From NCBI GenBank assembly GCA_009733575.1, contig ML769420.1, forward strand, positions 1 through 64,000: a stretch of 64,000 bases of DNA, written 5' to 3'. Within the stretch, counting starts at the first letter, position 1. Each line of letters starts with the position of its first letter. This DNA comes from Gymnopus androsaceus JB14 (taxonomy: Eukaryota; Basidiomycota; Agaricomycetes; Agaricales; Omphalotaceae). Shown piece by piece: positions 46,491 through 58,350 of this stretch. The position numbers and the translations under genes were made by a program. The notes beneath the pieces were generated by a model, which did not search any database, was not told where the DNA came from, and was given only the letters and a program-made list of their open reading frames with translations.

Positions 46491-49400
46491 TCAGAACATG
46501 AACGCCACTCTCACCTCGTTCTTGTGTGCACCAAGACCCATCTCGTCATCCACCTCCATCAACGACCCAGCTCCATCCATATTCATCCCACTCATTTGAA
46601 ACGAGGCCATCGAAGGGGACACAGGTTCCTGCGCGCCCGGAGGAACATCAGGCTCTGCAGTGGCTGACGGAAACGCAGGAATCTGTTTGATTATCCGTGA
46701 CATATGATTCATATGTTGGTCTCCATTCCCATTACGCACTGAGTCGTACGTTCTCCGAATATCCTGTGCATGGTCCCCAGCCTCTTCGTAAGAATGACTG
46801 TACTGCTCAAGTCCAACAATACACGTCGAAACTTCCGGTCTGCCTAGGCGCGCTAATAATGAACCTGCTGCTATAATATGGAATTCCACGACGGCTGGAT
46901 CGAGTTTCTGAGGGGAAAAAATTGCGAAAAGTGAGCAAGGAAGCCGATTTTAGAGCCGCGTAAACACAAACCAGATACTCATTGGCGGTCAATACCGAAG
47001 TCTACCAACAAAGGTTGAGTAAATGAGCAGAGTAAAGATGGAGATACACACCAATGCGGCGATACGAAGAGCACCGTTCACTGCCTCTTCCCCAATTCTA
47101 CGCATAGCATCTTCGATATACACTCGATTCCTGAGGTTCCCAGGTGGCAGTCCACTGCGATCGTTTTCGTTGATCTCCCGATTTCCATAGTCGTCTAGTG
47201 CATTAAACAGCACAATCCACATGACATGGTACTGGGCGTCACTAGCAAAGCACGAGACGGTCTAGAGTGAATCGTGCCTCAGTCAACTTGAACACCTTTT
47301 CGTTCGGAAATGAAAAGTACATACGGTGACAAAATCCCATCCTTCGTTGTAGTTTTTGGGGACCCCCACACGGGCAAGATACTTATCACGCCAGATACGA
47401 AGCTTTGATGCGAATGTGCGTAGGGTTTCGAAAGCTATTCCATCTGCGTCTGTAATTGGTCGCCACAGCTGCCTGGACATCTGCCTTGCAGTCCTCGCTA
47501 ACGAGTGAGCTGCTCGATAGTATCCCTGAATCGATTTACGTTTCTCATCAGCATCGAGCATGGACGAACTCCTGAACCTCGTACTTACGAGAAACTATGC
47601 GGTGAAAGGACCCATCGACAGTAAGTCCCGGGTGGATATGAACGGCAAGGAAGAAAAGCATAATGAAATGCGCAGGCAGCCAGATTAGAACCGATCCATT
47701 CTCCAATAAAAATATGTGGCGTACCTCTAGTTGTTCACGGGGGGAAGGGGCACCGTCCGAGCTGATAGGGTCCGCGGTGTAAAAGTCAATATCATAGTCG
47801 TCGTCGTCTAGAATAGGCTTATGGCGATAGTATAGTGAGCTATAAGCATCACAAATACACGCCATCCACCAAGCAAAAATCAACGTTCCCCGAGACTCGG
47901 TGTCAGAAATCTGTGCGGCGACAGCCTTGTGGTTGATCTAGACGATTCCAGAAGGAGGTTATCAGCCAAAAGAAACAGTAATGACCAAATATCACGACCG
48001 CACCTGTAATTCCAGTAAATGGCGAGTGGCCGCGGTGAGCCAAAAACCGTGGAAGCCTGATAGAAGGGGGTTGTAAGTATCAAACGCACACCCATCGATT
48101 TGAAGAACGCATCATACCACTTGGGTCGTCAGAATTCTCTGTCAAAGGATCGTATGAGCGACCAGGAAGAGTACATTTAGGCTTTAAACTCACGGCTTTG
48201 AAGCGTCTCAACAAGCAACCCAATGACGACGTGATCTGCAGTGGGGATGCGATGAACTTTGAGCGCCTCCGCAAGATCCCTGGCGCGATGAATCAACGTC
48301 TTCGACATGAGACTCTGTCCATTGTGACACTGGCGATCGGCTAGGAGCAGTGTATGTTCGGAAAATTTTGTGCCCCAGGCGATAACTGTCGCCACTAGTG
48401 CAGGATGCAGGGGTTTCTCCGAACCTGGATTTGGAGACAAGGACATCCGAAGACGGTTACGGAACTGTGTGGGATTAAGGAGAGGAAGTCGCGAATGGAC
48501 GATTTGGAAATAAATTTCCATCAAGTCAAAGGCAAGCCTGTATGAAGAAAAAATGGTTAGGTCAGCGTGAAATGAAGGTGAGAGAGATCCTAAATGACAG
48601 CCTAATGAGTCAGTCGTGATTGTTCTATCAGATATACAAGAAGAGCTGACCGATTTTTCGGGGGAATTTTCACATGACGAAAAACGAAATACGAGAGCAG
48701 AAACGTACTCGGATTTGAAAACATCATCTTCGAGCTTTACAGCTTGGTCGCCCCAGGCAGCATAAGGAGAATTTAATCCCGCCGAGTTGAAGAGATTTGA
48801 ATCACTGATGAATGCGATTAGGTGGCCTGAAATTAAAGCGCGTAGAAAGGATGCGGACCTTGATACATTATCCGGAGGCGCGAAGAGATATGAAAGAACC
48901 TCCCGCGTAGGCGTTTCAAGCGTGATGGGCGGATAAAACCCATACTTGAATACAAGCGGAAGGTTTGCTCCTGAAGGCAGGACATATGGTGGGATGCTGT
49001 GAACAACACCATTATCCGCGATGGGCGAACTAGCAAATGATATGTGAGAATTTAGTAATACATAGACGCGAGATGAAGTCAGGGCATACAGAGGTGATGG
49101 CCCAACAGGAGATGTAGGGCTAAGATAATCATGTCATATGTTTAGGAAGATATATGATCAAACAAGGGAACGCACGACGATGAAGAAATATTCCTTGGCC
49201 TCCTCGCAGTAGAACTACGCTTCTTTTCGCTTGTGGCTTGTTGTACATAGTGCCTTCATTGCAAGTAAGCTCGAGTAGGATCATGAGTTGGAGTGACACG
49301 AACGTGCAGGCAAAGTTCTTGGATTGGCAATGCTGAAAACATATTAGATGGGGTAGCAGATTGATAGAACCCTTCATTTTACCTGGCACTTTATGGCGGG

Positions 49401-49629
49401 CGTTTAGAATGAGAACAGTCACGGAGCCGCAGCAGAAAGCAAAGCGTACTAACTTTTTCTTGACCAGGGACCCGATGACACTTTACTTTCCTCGTCCCTA
49501 CGGAACTGAGTCAAAACTTTCAGAGAGAAGCTCTGCAAAGTACTACTGACGACAATTATCGCAGGCGCTATTCTGTTTCCTGGAAGGAGCGGGAAGCGTC
49601 TTTGCGAGTTCATGTATCTGATTTTGCAT
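46491..49629 (-). CDS. Fungal-type Zn-cluster transcription factor
   Basis: The N terminus (MQNQIHELAKTLPAP) leads to ACDNCR, then KVKCHRVPGQEK and HCQSKNFACT in following exons. This is a Zn(II)2Cys6-like cluster, although the exact splice joins, and hence the third and fifth cysteine spacings, are unclear. The middle region matches the fungal-specific transcription factor domain: YFQIVHSRLPLLNPTQFRNRL, HPALVATVIAWG, GFWLTAATRHLLELQINHKAV, GTLIFAWWMACICDAYSSLYYRHKP. Then come GLTVDGSFHRIVS, AHSLARTARQMSRQLW and LRIWRDKYL. The tail is rich in Pro, Ser and Met (MSGMNMDGAGSLMEVDDEMG). It should be a nuclear DNA-binding regulator; targets unknown. Many short introns break the gene. Confidence 0.75.
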
Positions 49630-50009
49630 CAAGGGAGTCGGTAAGGCAAGACCTGTACCGATTTGAGTAGGATTTCGAAGAAAACGAAGGAAAAAGGACC
49701 TGGCTGAGCCATTATTGCAAGATATACTTATAGATGATGGTTCGAGATCTTGCTTGCGAGAGAGGGAGTGTTCGGCGTTAGCTTGGTTCCTACAACCTAA
49801 TAGCACCAAAGTAAGCGGTTATAAGGACCCGAGTCGAGCTCTCCTAAGGGATAGCGTAAAGAAAGTAAGGGGGAAAGAGATTAAACCTGATAGTACGAAA
49901 GAAAAGAGCACAGGCCGTTAAATAGATCTTGGGTCAAATCTCACTACGACATTGATTGCACGTGAACTTTTCAGCCGGTCCCGAATATTTTATATTTCTT
50001 TCTTCCACC

Positions 50010-50483
50010 ATGGTCAAAGTCGAAATTGTTGACGAAAAAGAGTCCAATTCGCCCTACGCTTCTGGCTCCTCCGCCGCCAGCGATTCCTCCGAATCTCTCT
50101 CCTCCTGTAGACTCTGATATCTCCAATGAAGAGTCTCTCTTTGACCGCTTAGCTGCTCTCGTCGACATTGTTCCTCCTACTACTCGACACAAAATTTCCT
50201 CCAGCATTGCTTCGACGGGAAGCTTCCTGAAAACTTCAGGAAAAGTTGTGGGGAATATTGTTTGGATTGTGACAACCTCTGCGTTGTTGGTTGGGCTGCC
50301 GTTGGCAGTTAGTCTAGAGGATGAAGCAAAAGTAGTAGCGCAGGAAAGGGAACAGCAGGAACAACAGGCTGGGCAACAGGTCGGTTGGGTTCACCCTCTA
50401 GTGTTTACGCAATATCATTAAATTTCTTTCCTCAGATGCTGTCTTCCGGTTCACCAAAATCTCTTGTACCTCCAGGTTTTTGA
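50010..50483 (+). CDS. TOM22: Mitochondrial import receptor subunit Tom22, frame break near the N terminus
   Basis: The start MVKVEIVDEKESNSPYASGS is the typical basidiomycete Tom22 opening. The body is SDISNEESLFDRLAALVDIVPPTTRHKI, then the single membrane span GNIVWIVTTSALLVGLPLAVSLEDEAK. After an intron at about 50381-50436 comes MLSSGSPKSLVPPGF with the stop at 50481-50483. Tom22 is the central receptor of the TOM complex in the outer mitochondrial membrane. The opening and the body are in different frames, with the change somewhere in the CTCTCTCCTCCTG run near 50092-50107, and no GT-AG intron can join them. The gene is essential or nearly so in fungi, so a sequence error is the simplest explanation. 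Confidence 0.75.
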
Positions 50484-50711
50484 TTCCGATTTAAAAGGAA
50501 TTATATATTCATCTTCCATTCACATCCACTTTTTACTCCTCCAATCACCACTCTGTCCTGTGTCACTTTATACGTAGCCTCATGTCGAAAAAAAAGTCCC
50601 ACCGGTACCGGTACCGTTACAAAAGTCAACGCATTTAATGGCATTCAACTCTGATTCTAATTGATTTGAACCTTGTGGCGACTGGTATATATCTAACTAG
50701 TTCTCGACCTT

Positions 50712-52182
50712 TTAATAGCCCAATTCCTCGGTAAACTGTGAATCAAACCGATTAGCTGCATAGCATGATAGCCCGCCGCCACTTACAGATTTTTTCGGAG
50801 GGAACACATTCGGCCTCGAGAAATTCTCCGCTGAGCGATACCGTCTAACATACTGGATCGCATGTTGTTCAATATCTGCAGGAGTTACACCAACTTCATC
50901 CCAGGCTCCCGGAGTATCAGCGTCGTCGATGTACCTCCTGACAATTTCATCCGGGCTGATAAGTGGCCACCATACGGACTGAGCAGCCCTTGCCACGAGT
51001 AGAGCGAGCGCTTTCGGTACAACAGGTGCACGAGAAGGAGGTTGGTATGTCAAGGAGGACACAAGGTCGAGGAGGTATTCGTACGTGAGAGCAGCAGGCC
51101 CAGGAAGGGCAATTGTTCGACCCAGCTGCGGACTATGTACAAGATTGGCCAGTGCTTGTGCCACATCCATAACCTGCGAATTCGATGTAAGCCCAAGAGC
51201 ATACGGACAATAACAAAGCTTACATGGACAGGGCGTATCGTGGTCTTGGCATTGTTCAGCTTCCACCAGATAGGCCAGACTGGAGAAAAAAGTTCCGTCA
51301 GTTCAAACTGAAACAGTCGCAAGGGGATTGGGTGTACGCACTGGCCATGTTATTCAGCAGCTTATCCTCGTACCCGTACAGAGGTCCAGGTCTAATGATA
51401 GTGGCCCCTTGAAATGCGGCGTTCACACGTTCCTCTCCCTCTGCCTTGGTTCGGTATAGTGCAGATGGAGAAGTCGCGGAGGCGTTGAGGTGCGACACAT
51501 GAACAAAACGCGGCACTCCGGATTGGGCAGTGATCCTAGCTATCTTTTCCGCACCATCGACTTGAACCGAAGTAAAATCGAAATTCCTAAGGGAAAATGA
51601 GGACATATCGGGACTCTGACGATGAATTAGACAGACTTGGTCGCGTAATCACGGCCGACGAGGTTGTAGACTATGTCTGAATGTCTGACACATTCTGCGA
51701 TTTGGTTCTCGTTCCGAAGATCCCATTCCTGCATGCTGGGTCAATACCAAACGCTTGAATTTCGGAATTCTATGCTCTCCGTACCATTGGAACGATTTGA
51801 CCCAAGTCACCCATTGGTTTCAAGCGTCTCTTTTCATCCTCGTCACGGTAAGGAACGACGACTTGTGTACCCATTCGTGCTGCATGCGCGTCAGATACTT
51901 TTTCGGAGGAAATAATTGAAGCCTGAGCGGACCAAGTTTGGACACGAGATATCTTCCAAGAAACCCAGTGCATCCAAAGACTGTCACAACATGACCAGTG
52001 ACTGCACTATATCCAGGAGGTCCTTGAGAGATGATAGGTTTCTTTGTAGGAAGTGTTACAAGATCATGGTAGGCCCGCTGAAACTAGTGTGAGAGATGGA
52101 ATAGAAATACTGAATAAATTCCAACCTTTCCCTGATGATTAACGGCGCGCTGAAGACGCAAAAGATTCGATGAGGTAGACAT
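50712..52182 (-). CDS. NADH:ubiquinone oxidoreductase 40-kDa subunit (NDUFA9/NUEM type)
   Basis: The start MSTSSNLLRLQRAVNHQGK is mitochondrial-like. It is followed by RAYHDLVTLP and VTVFGCTGFLGRYLVSKL, a Rossmann GxxGxxG. A 53-nt intron then leads to ARMGTQVVVPYRDEDEKRRLKPMGDLGQIV. Further blocks are EWDLRNENQI, HSDIVYNLVGRDY, NFDFTSVQVDGAEKIARI, ALYRTKAEGEERV, ATIIRPGPLYG and WWPLISPDEIVRRYIDD. A last short exon (FTEELGY) ends at 50712-50714. It belongs to the atypical short-chain dehydrogenase group and is an accessory subunit of complex I in the inner mitochondrial membrane. All exons join in frame. Confidence 0.88.
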
Positions 52183-52273
52183 TGCTCTCCTCACCGGAAC
52201 AGATTGAAATGAAAGTCGGTAGCTGGCGGGTGACAGTGTGATGGCGTGACATTTTTCCCAGCTTCTTACTTCC

Positions 52274-52713
52274 ATGGCGCAAGGAAAGACCAAGGGTCTG
52301 CAAGTCAAGGCTCCGTCTCAGAGGCACGCTCAGAAAGCAGCAGCGTCAACGAAAAAAGGAAAACGCCATATCCCTCCCAAGAAAACTGCACTGGTCAAGC
52401 AGGCAACGATGCATAAAGTCTGTGCCGAAACTCTTCTTCTCGATTACTACAACTCAATTCTACTGCTATAACAGAATCTTACAGCGAAAATCAACAAATC
52501 GATTGGTTGGTCTGCCTTGTTGTACAGTATTCTTCCCAACCTTGACCTTTTTCTTCCGCAGAACAACAGATGGTATCGGCTGCCTCTGGAGGAAAGCTCA
52601 CGATTATGAAAAGTGGTGTAGTGGAGGAGTAAGTGAATCTTATACTGACGATTCTCTGTGTCTAATCATTTGGCTGTAGCTCTGCTAGTTCTTCGAAACC
52701 AGGAAATAAATGA
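52274..52713 (+). CDS. Small basic UPF0390 (DUF2462) protein
   Basis: Exon 1 is MAQGKTKGLQVKAPSQRHAQ to ALVKQATMHK. Exon 2 is NLTAKINKSI and exon 3 is EQQMVSAASGGKLTIMKSGVVEE. The last exon codes for a short Ser-rich end (SASSSKPGNK) with the stop at 52711-52713. It matches the small lysine-rich family that includes the human Leydig cell tumour 10-kDa homologue. The function is not known; likely nuclear or nucleolar because of its basic character. The promoter region lies between this gene and the divergent complex I gene, only 91 bp away, so the two may share it. Confidence 0.82.
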
Positions 52714-53052
52714 ATGCCCCGTTGTTTGCGCGTCGTTTGTTTCCACTCAGCTGAGGATTAGCTGATGTCGAATCCTTGAGCATTCAGGGAGCTGTCCTGG
52801 GCACGGCTCGTCTTTTATTGCGCCGTTGGTCTGGGCCTTTGGATGCTTAAAGTAACGCAACCTGTATTGATACTTATTCTCATGTACTTCCATGTAGCAG
52901 TAATTTTATAAGATTGAGCATTACTTAGGGATTACGACGAGAAATCCAGAAGTTACACAAGTAGCCAGGAGAAAAAACTGTCCAAGTCTGGAAGTCGAGT
53001 TGCCTTTTTAAGATTGCCGCTTTCTCTCTTCTACTTCCATCTTCAAAAAAAA

Positions 53053-55360
53053 ATGCCACGACGGCCCTCTAAAAAGTCTAAAAATGCTGGCGCTGGTAAA
53101 CCACGCAAGGTAGACCGCTCAGATGGCAAAATCAATAAATGGAACGACAGGTCGGATATTGTTATGGATGAAGAAGACCAGTGTAAGCCGACTTTGTATA
53201 CTTATTGACGATTTGTTCAACAGAAATTTCTATGCAGTTCATGCCTCCCGAGACCAAATACTGCTTGATGGAGATGGTGAAGCGGAAGGTGATATAGAAG
53301 ACGACGAGGTTTTTGCTTTGCAAGGCATGTCGGACGACGACGAAGAGGAGGAGGAAGAGGAGGAAGGTGAAGGCGAAGAAGACATGGAAACGCCAAAATC
53401 AGCTTCTAAATCCAAATCCAAGTCCAAGTCAAAAGGAAAGGGAAAAGATAAAGAAAAAGAACTGCTGGACTCAGATGAAGATGAAGAAGAAGAAGAAGAA
53501 GAGACTTGGGGACGAGGAAAAGCCGCATACTACTCATCTAATGCTGCCCAGATAGACTCGGATGATGAAGAAGCTATCCAGCTTGAGGAACAGGAAGCTA
53601 AACGGTTACGAGCAAAGTCCAGAGAAGACTTGAACGACGATGACTTTGGACTCCAGGACCCTATCGAGGTTACAGCTACAGACAATGCCGAGTGCGTATT
53701 ATTCTCGTGTTTCAGCGTATCAGCTATCTAACGGTCATCACAGCGTCTTGGAAGACTTGCCTCCTCGACCCGTTCTGCAGGATAAAACTGCGATACTTGG
53801 TCACCTTCAAAAAACAGACCCGGAGAGTCTAGCTCTAGCCGGAGACTGGACGGATTCTGCTACCTCTCTTGTGAGAATCAAGCAAAAACTTGAGCAGCAA
53901 GTCTTACGCCGTCGCTGTCTTGATTTAACGCTAACGCGCTGTTTTTTCTTTAGACTAGAATCTGAACAGGGCTCTAAAAAGACTTTTATGTTGGGAATGC
54001 AGCATCTACATTATCGTACGTCTTTCGTTCATTTTGAATCGATGATTGCTGATAGTCAAGACAGAGACGTTATTGACATACACGACGACCCTTGCGTTCT
54101 ACCTACATCTCCGAGCATCACAAAAATACGCACAAAAGCCCGAATTGTTGAGGTCACATCCTATCATGCAGCGGCTGTTGAAGTTGAAGCAGGCTCTTAT
54201 TACTCTCGAAGACCTCGACTTTGCAGCGTCTGACGACGAGGACGATGGTGATGATCTAGACGAAGCTGAAGATGAAGAGAAGGATTTTGGTCACGAGTAT
54301 CTGGATATGGACGACGAGGACGATATAATGCGAGACGCACGCGAGCTCTGGAGTAAAGATCATGATGATGAAGATGGGGATGTAGACGTAGAAGTGGACT
54401 CGGAGGAACTAGATGACCTGCTCGCCGATGCTCGTTCGGGCACCAAACCAATCGCAATCCCCATCCCGGAAGCACCTTCCCTTACCGCGCCTCCCAAAAA
54501 GAAACGCAAAACAGCACCAGGATCCGGAAAGGCTTCTATTCCGATCTTTGACCTCGTCGAACCGGAATTCGAATCCAAATCCAAGTCCAAAGCCTCCTCC
54601 TCTTCTAATTCTAAATCCCATTCCGCATCTACATCCACAGCAACAGACGCATTCGGCGAAGCAACCTCCCTCCAACACGCCGACGCCTTGGACAAAACCG
54701 CACGTCGGAAAACCCTCCGATTCCATACCTCCCGTATCGAAAATGCTAGTGCTAGACGTAACAATGCGCGATCTAACGCTCTTGGGGGAGATGATGATAT
54801 ACCTTACCGGGAGCGTAGGAAGGAGAAGGAAGAACGACTTGCGAAAGAGGCGAAAGCGCATTTGCGGTCCCAGGGAGGCGCGGATTTGGACGATACGGAG
54901 CCGGAGCCGAGGCAATCAGAGCAGGGTGGGGATGATGGAGACGAGGATGTGGATGGGTACTATGATCTAGTCAAGAAAAAGGCCAAGGAGAAGAAGGAGA
55001 AGAAGAAGGCAGAGTATGATGCTTCACAACAAGATCGGTGCGTATTTCTTTCTAGCTTGTATCTATCATTCCTTCCCGCTAATCACCGCCGAACGAAACA
55101 GTTATGTGGACTCTGAAGAAACGGGCACTGGTCCCCGTTCACTAACACGCGCCATTCTCGCAAACAAGGGTCTAACGCCTCATAGACCCAAGAGTGTCAG
55201 GAATCCTCGTGTCAAGAAGAGATTGAGGTTCGATAAAGCTCAGAAGAAGGTTGCTTCACAGAAAGCGGTGTACAAGGGTGGTGTTAGCGCTACTGGTGGG
55301 AGGTACGAGGGTGAGAAGAGTGGTATTTCCAAGGTTGTTAAGAGTGTTAGACTGGGGTAG
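53053..55360 (+). CDS. SAS10: Sas10/Utp3, small-subunit processome component
   Basis: The start is MPRRPSKKSKNAGAGKPRK. Acidic stretches (DDDEEEEEEEEG, DSDEDEEEEEEETWG) lead to LEDLPPRPVLQDKTAILGHLQ. Next are the Sas10/Utp3/C1D core (SEQGSKKTFMLGMQHLHY, QTLLTYTTTLAFYLHLRA, RSHPIMQRLLKLKQAL) and a basic low-complexity linker. The C-terminal Sas10 domain reads RSLTRAILANKGLTPHRPKS, NPRVKKRLRFDKAQKKVASQK, GRYEGEKSGISKVVKSVRLG. It acts in nucleolar 18S rRNA processing with U3 snoRNP. Introns include one at 53897-53953 with a GC donor (GCAAGT) and normal AG acceptor, needed to join KLEQ to LESEQGS. The gene is intact. Its 3' end is copied at 57560-57840. Confidence 0.9.
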
Positions 55361-55810
55361 TTTATGTGCATGTATGAGTGTTTATAGACTGCTCAGCCTC
55401 GGAATGTACGGCTATCGTACGGCTTCCTCCATGATGTGATGCAGCGATCAACTATCTTGTTTCAAACCACCATGATGCTAATCTCAGAGTAAGTCTTCGA
55501 ACTACCTGGGATCTCATATGCCATGTATTAAACGCGTCTTTCCTCTATCACAATCTGGTTTCTTGGTGGCATCGTCAGTGCCCCCTTTTGGTCTTCTAAC
55601 ACGTGTACGCTCTATCCTGCACACAAAGCGACCTCCCGAAATGCTACGCCCCGATTCGTTCAAAGTCCGGTCTTCAAGTATTAGGCACTTCGCGCTGTGG
55701 CTTGCTTCACGTTTGCAGCTTTGACTTCGTGTCTTCTCACTCCGAGTCTTGGTCAGTCTGCTAGTACTGTGAGTCTGTGTTTCCCAGTATAAGTATACAA
55801 ACCATATAGT
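55118..55810 (+). repeat. Direct repeat, copy 1: Sas10 3' end plus ABC-transporter 5' end
   Basis: It matches 57560-58350 with about one difference per ten bases plus small indels. In this copy the Sas10 part is functional. The ABC-transporter part, starting at the ATG near 55472, is a dead fragment that ends near 55810. Confidence 0.8.
55472..55810 (+). pseudogene. ABC-transporter 5' fragment
   Basis: It corresponds to the first exons of the transporter at 57982. The same small first exon (start MMLISE against MVPISE) and a GTAAGTCTT donor are present, then TVWFLGGIVSA-like sequence with indels. Nothing of the transporter follows. Confidence 0.65.
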
Positions 55811-56392
55811 ACTTGAACCTTCAGAAGGCATATCAAAAGCACCATCCCCATCGATTTCTTCACTCAAATCTTCCAACAAAAACCGCGTTATTGTTTACTA
55901 GTGCTTGTCTCGCAGATATTGAACACGAAATAATAGTAGGCCAGGAGAGGAAAAGAAAAGAATATAAAGATTTATAGATATATATGAACGAGAGTCGAGC
56001 TGGAATGTAACGGCGTGGAATGTAACGGCGCACAGAGAACAGAGTCAACGCCTCGACGTACTCATGATTTTTCTACTACGTACGGTGGTGTTATGTAAGT
56101 CAGTACATGTTAGGAAATTCCGGTACCAAATGGGGAGACCGCAATATTCCAAACAATGTTTGAGGCCCCTAACTCGAACTGCTTCTTGTTTTCCTACTAC
56201 AACCATCTCGCCCCAATTCTTGGACCATCATACCTAGCCAAATTGGTTAACACGAGGTATACTCACTTGGTTTATTTCCTCGAGTGTAATACTGATATCG
56301 TATCGCTATCATCTAGCAGTATAGTCCTCTCGAACATTTCGCCCTCGATCCTCCATCCCACTCTTCTTTGCCATTTGCACTTGTCTATCCCC

Positions 56393-57556
56393 ATGACACG
56401 ACCTCGCTCATACACATTTGACACTAAATTATCGCCAGACGTTGTCGTCATTGAGTCTTACGACTCCCCGAGCTTGTTGACCCACGATCTCGCTGCTTCT
56501 GTCTCTGCATTTCCGAATGTCATGGCCATGATTAGGATCGTCCGGGAATACATCATTTCGGTGAATCCCCCTCATTTCATGAATGCCTTTCTATTCCAAC
56601 TCAGCCGCCAAGTCTCGCAAGCGGCTTACGCTTTAATCGAATCGCATAAGATGCGTGGCCCCGAGCCAACTACTCAAGACGTTCTTTCGTTCCTCTCCGA
56701 CGACTTCCCGATCATCCACTTCGCGGAACTCAAGGATGCCAAAACCAGTGGTGAACGAGGGATCTGGAGTTTCGTGGACACGGGGCTGGGACCCAGTATC
56801 TATCTCGACGCAGGCATGTGTCGGGGGTATGAGAAACTATGCGGTGTGAGTAGACATGATGCTCAGATTAACTCGCTTGACCTCCTCACCCATTAGTCGT
56901 CTGCGCCCAAGGAGTGCAAACTCAACGAGCACGATTTGTTCTTCCTCTTGGTCGCGTCACTTCTCCACGAGGTCTCCCATTCCATATCTTGGCGATTCTT
57001 AAATAGACTCAATACTCCTCGCATGGATGGTGACTCAGAAGATCCTGAAAGTGGACAAGCTTTCGAGGATGCAATTTTTGGCGGCTCGTTCGCTGTCGTG
57101 TGGTATCGACATAGTGATAAGGACGATATATTGAAAGCAGCTGGAATTGAGTTGAGGAGAAATTTGAATAAACGGTATTACAAAGTGAAAGGTACTATCT
57201 CGCCCTTGATTTCCCAAACCAAGCAAGCAGAAACTTACCACATACATATCTTAGACGAGGATTTGAAGGAGTTCAAGGAAAACCTTATCAACTTGAACCA
57301 ACAACATCCATTCCGATTCACCGGGACTTCATCGGGACCAGGGTGTAAAATCCGAACTAAATTAATGCATTTTGCTGAGGATATCGACGAAGAAGTTTTC
57401 GAGAACCAACCGTCTGCTGGCATGGGGTACCTTCCTCCAACTCCAGCTGATTCCGACTCCAACTCCGACTCCGACGGTCCATTTTATGTGACCACGCATT
57501 GTGTTATAGCAGCGCTTAGGAATAAGGAGAAAAGACTAAGGTATGAACATCAATGA
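56393..57556 (+). CDS. Orphan protein with HEVSH (HEXXH) motif
   Basis: Two exons (56393-56845 and 56897-57556) give 370 aa with an intact frame. It starts MTRPRSYTFDTKLSPDVVVIE. A helical middle part (FQLSRQVSQAAYALIESH) precedes IYLDAGMCRGYEKLCG. After the intron comes FFLLVASLLHEVSHSISWRF, with the HEXXH at residues 175-179, inside a hydrophobic helix as in zinc metallopeptidases. GQAFEDAIFGGSFAVVW follows about 40 residues later and could supply a third ligand. The C-terminal half has acidic and Ser/Asp-rich parts (ADSDSNSDSDG). There is no signal peptide. I know similar unnamed agaricomycete proteins with a 'LxHExxH...E...GG' pattern but no assigned function; a gluzincin-like peptidase is inference. 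Confidence 0.65.
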
Positions 57557-57559
57557 CTA

Positions 57560-58350
57560 AGGGCACTGGTCCCCATTCACTAACACGCGCCATTCTAGCA
57601 AACGAGGGTCTAACGCTTCATATACGCAAAAGCGTCAGGAATCTTCGTGTCAAGAAGAGGATAAGGTTCAATAAAGCACTGTAGAAGGGTGCTTCCCAGA
57701 AAGCGGTGTACAAGGGAGGTGCTAGCGCTATGAGAGGTATGAGGGTGAAAAGAGTGGTATTTCCCGTCAGTATATTCGAGTCTGCCTAGACTAGTATTTC
57801 TAAGGTTGTTAGGAGTGTTGGGCTGGGGTAGTTTATGTACATGTATGAGTGTTTATAGACTGCCAGCGTCGGAATGTACGGCCACTGTATTTGTATGGCT
57901 TGCCCCATGATAACGCGTGATGCGGCTATAAAGTAAGTAATAAATAATCTGATGAGAACAGCTACCTTGCTTCGAACCACCATGGTGCCAATCTCAGAGT
58001 AAGTCTTTGAACTATGGGATCTCACATGCTATCAAACGCGTCTTGCACCAAGAGTTATCACAGTCTGGTTTCTTGGTGGCATCGTCAGTGCACTCTCAGT
58101 GGCCACTTTTGCCCTTCAACACGTGTACACTCTATCCTGTACACGAAACGATCTCCCGAAATCCTACGCCCCGATTCGCTCCAATCCGGTCTTCAAATAT
58201 TATCGTGTACCTCGGTCGTGGCTTGCTTCACGTTTGCAGCTTTGGCCTTCGTGTCTTTCACACGATCTCACTCCGGATCTTTCACCAAGACTCAAAAAGT
58301 TATAGCGTCTGCTAGCATTGTGAGTGAAATTTTCCAGTATAAGCAGAGCA
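57560..58350 (+). repeat. Direct repeat, copy 2: dead Sas10 3' end plus ABC-transporter 5' end
   Basis: 57560-57840 copies the last Sas10 exon with a stop (TAG at the codon after KAL, near 57684), an in-frame loss and an insertion of about 35 bp before SISKVV. From 57982 it carries the start of the transporter. Confidence 0.82.

Noticed and set aside
49129..49629. A fully canonical Zn(II)2Cys6 cluster
   Set aside because: Six cysteines are suggested across three exons, but the exact joins leave one spacing short and one cysteine uncertain, so I only call it Zn-cluster-like.
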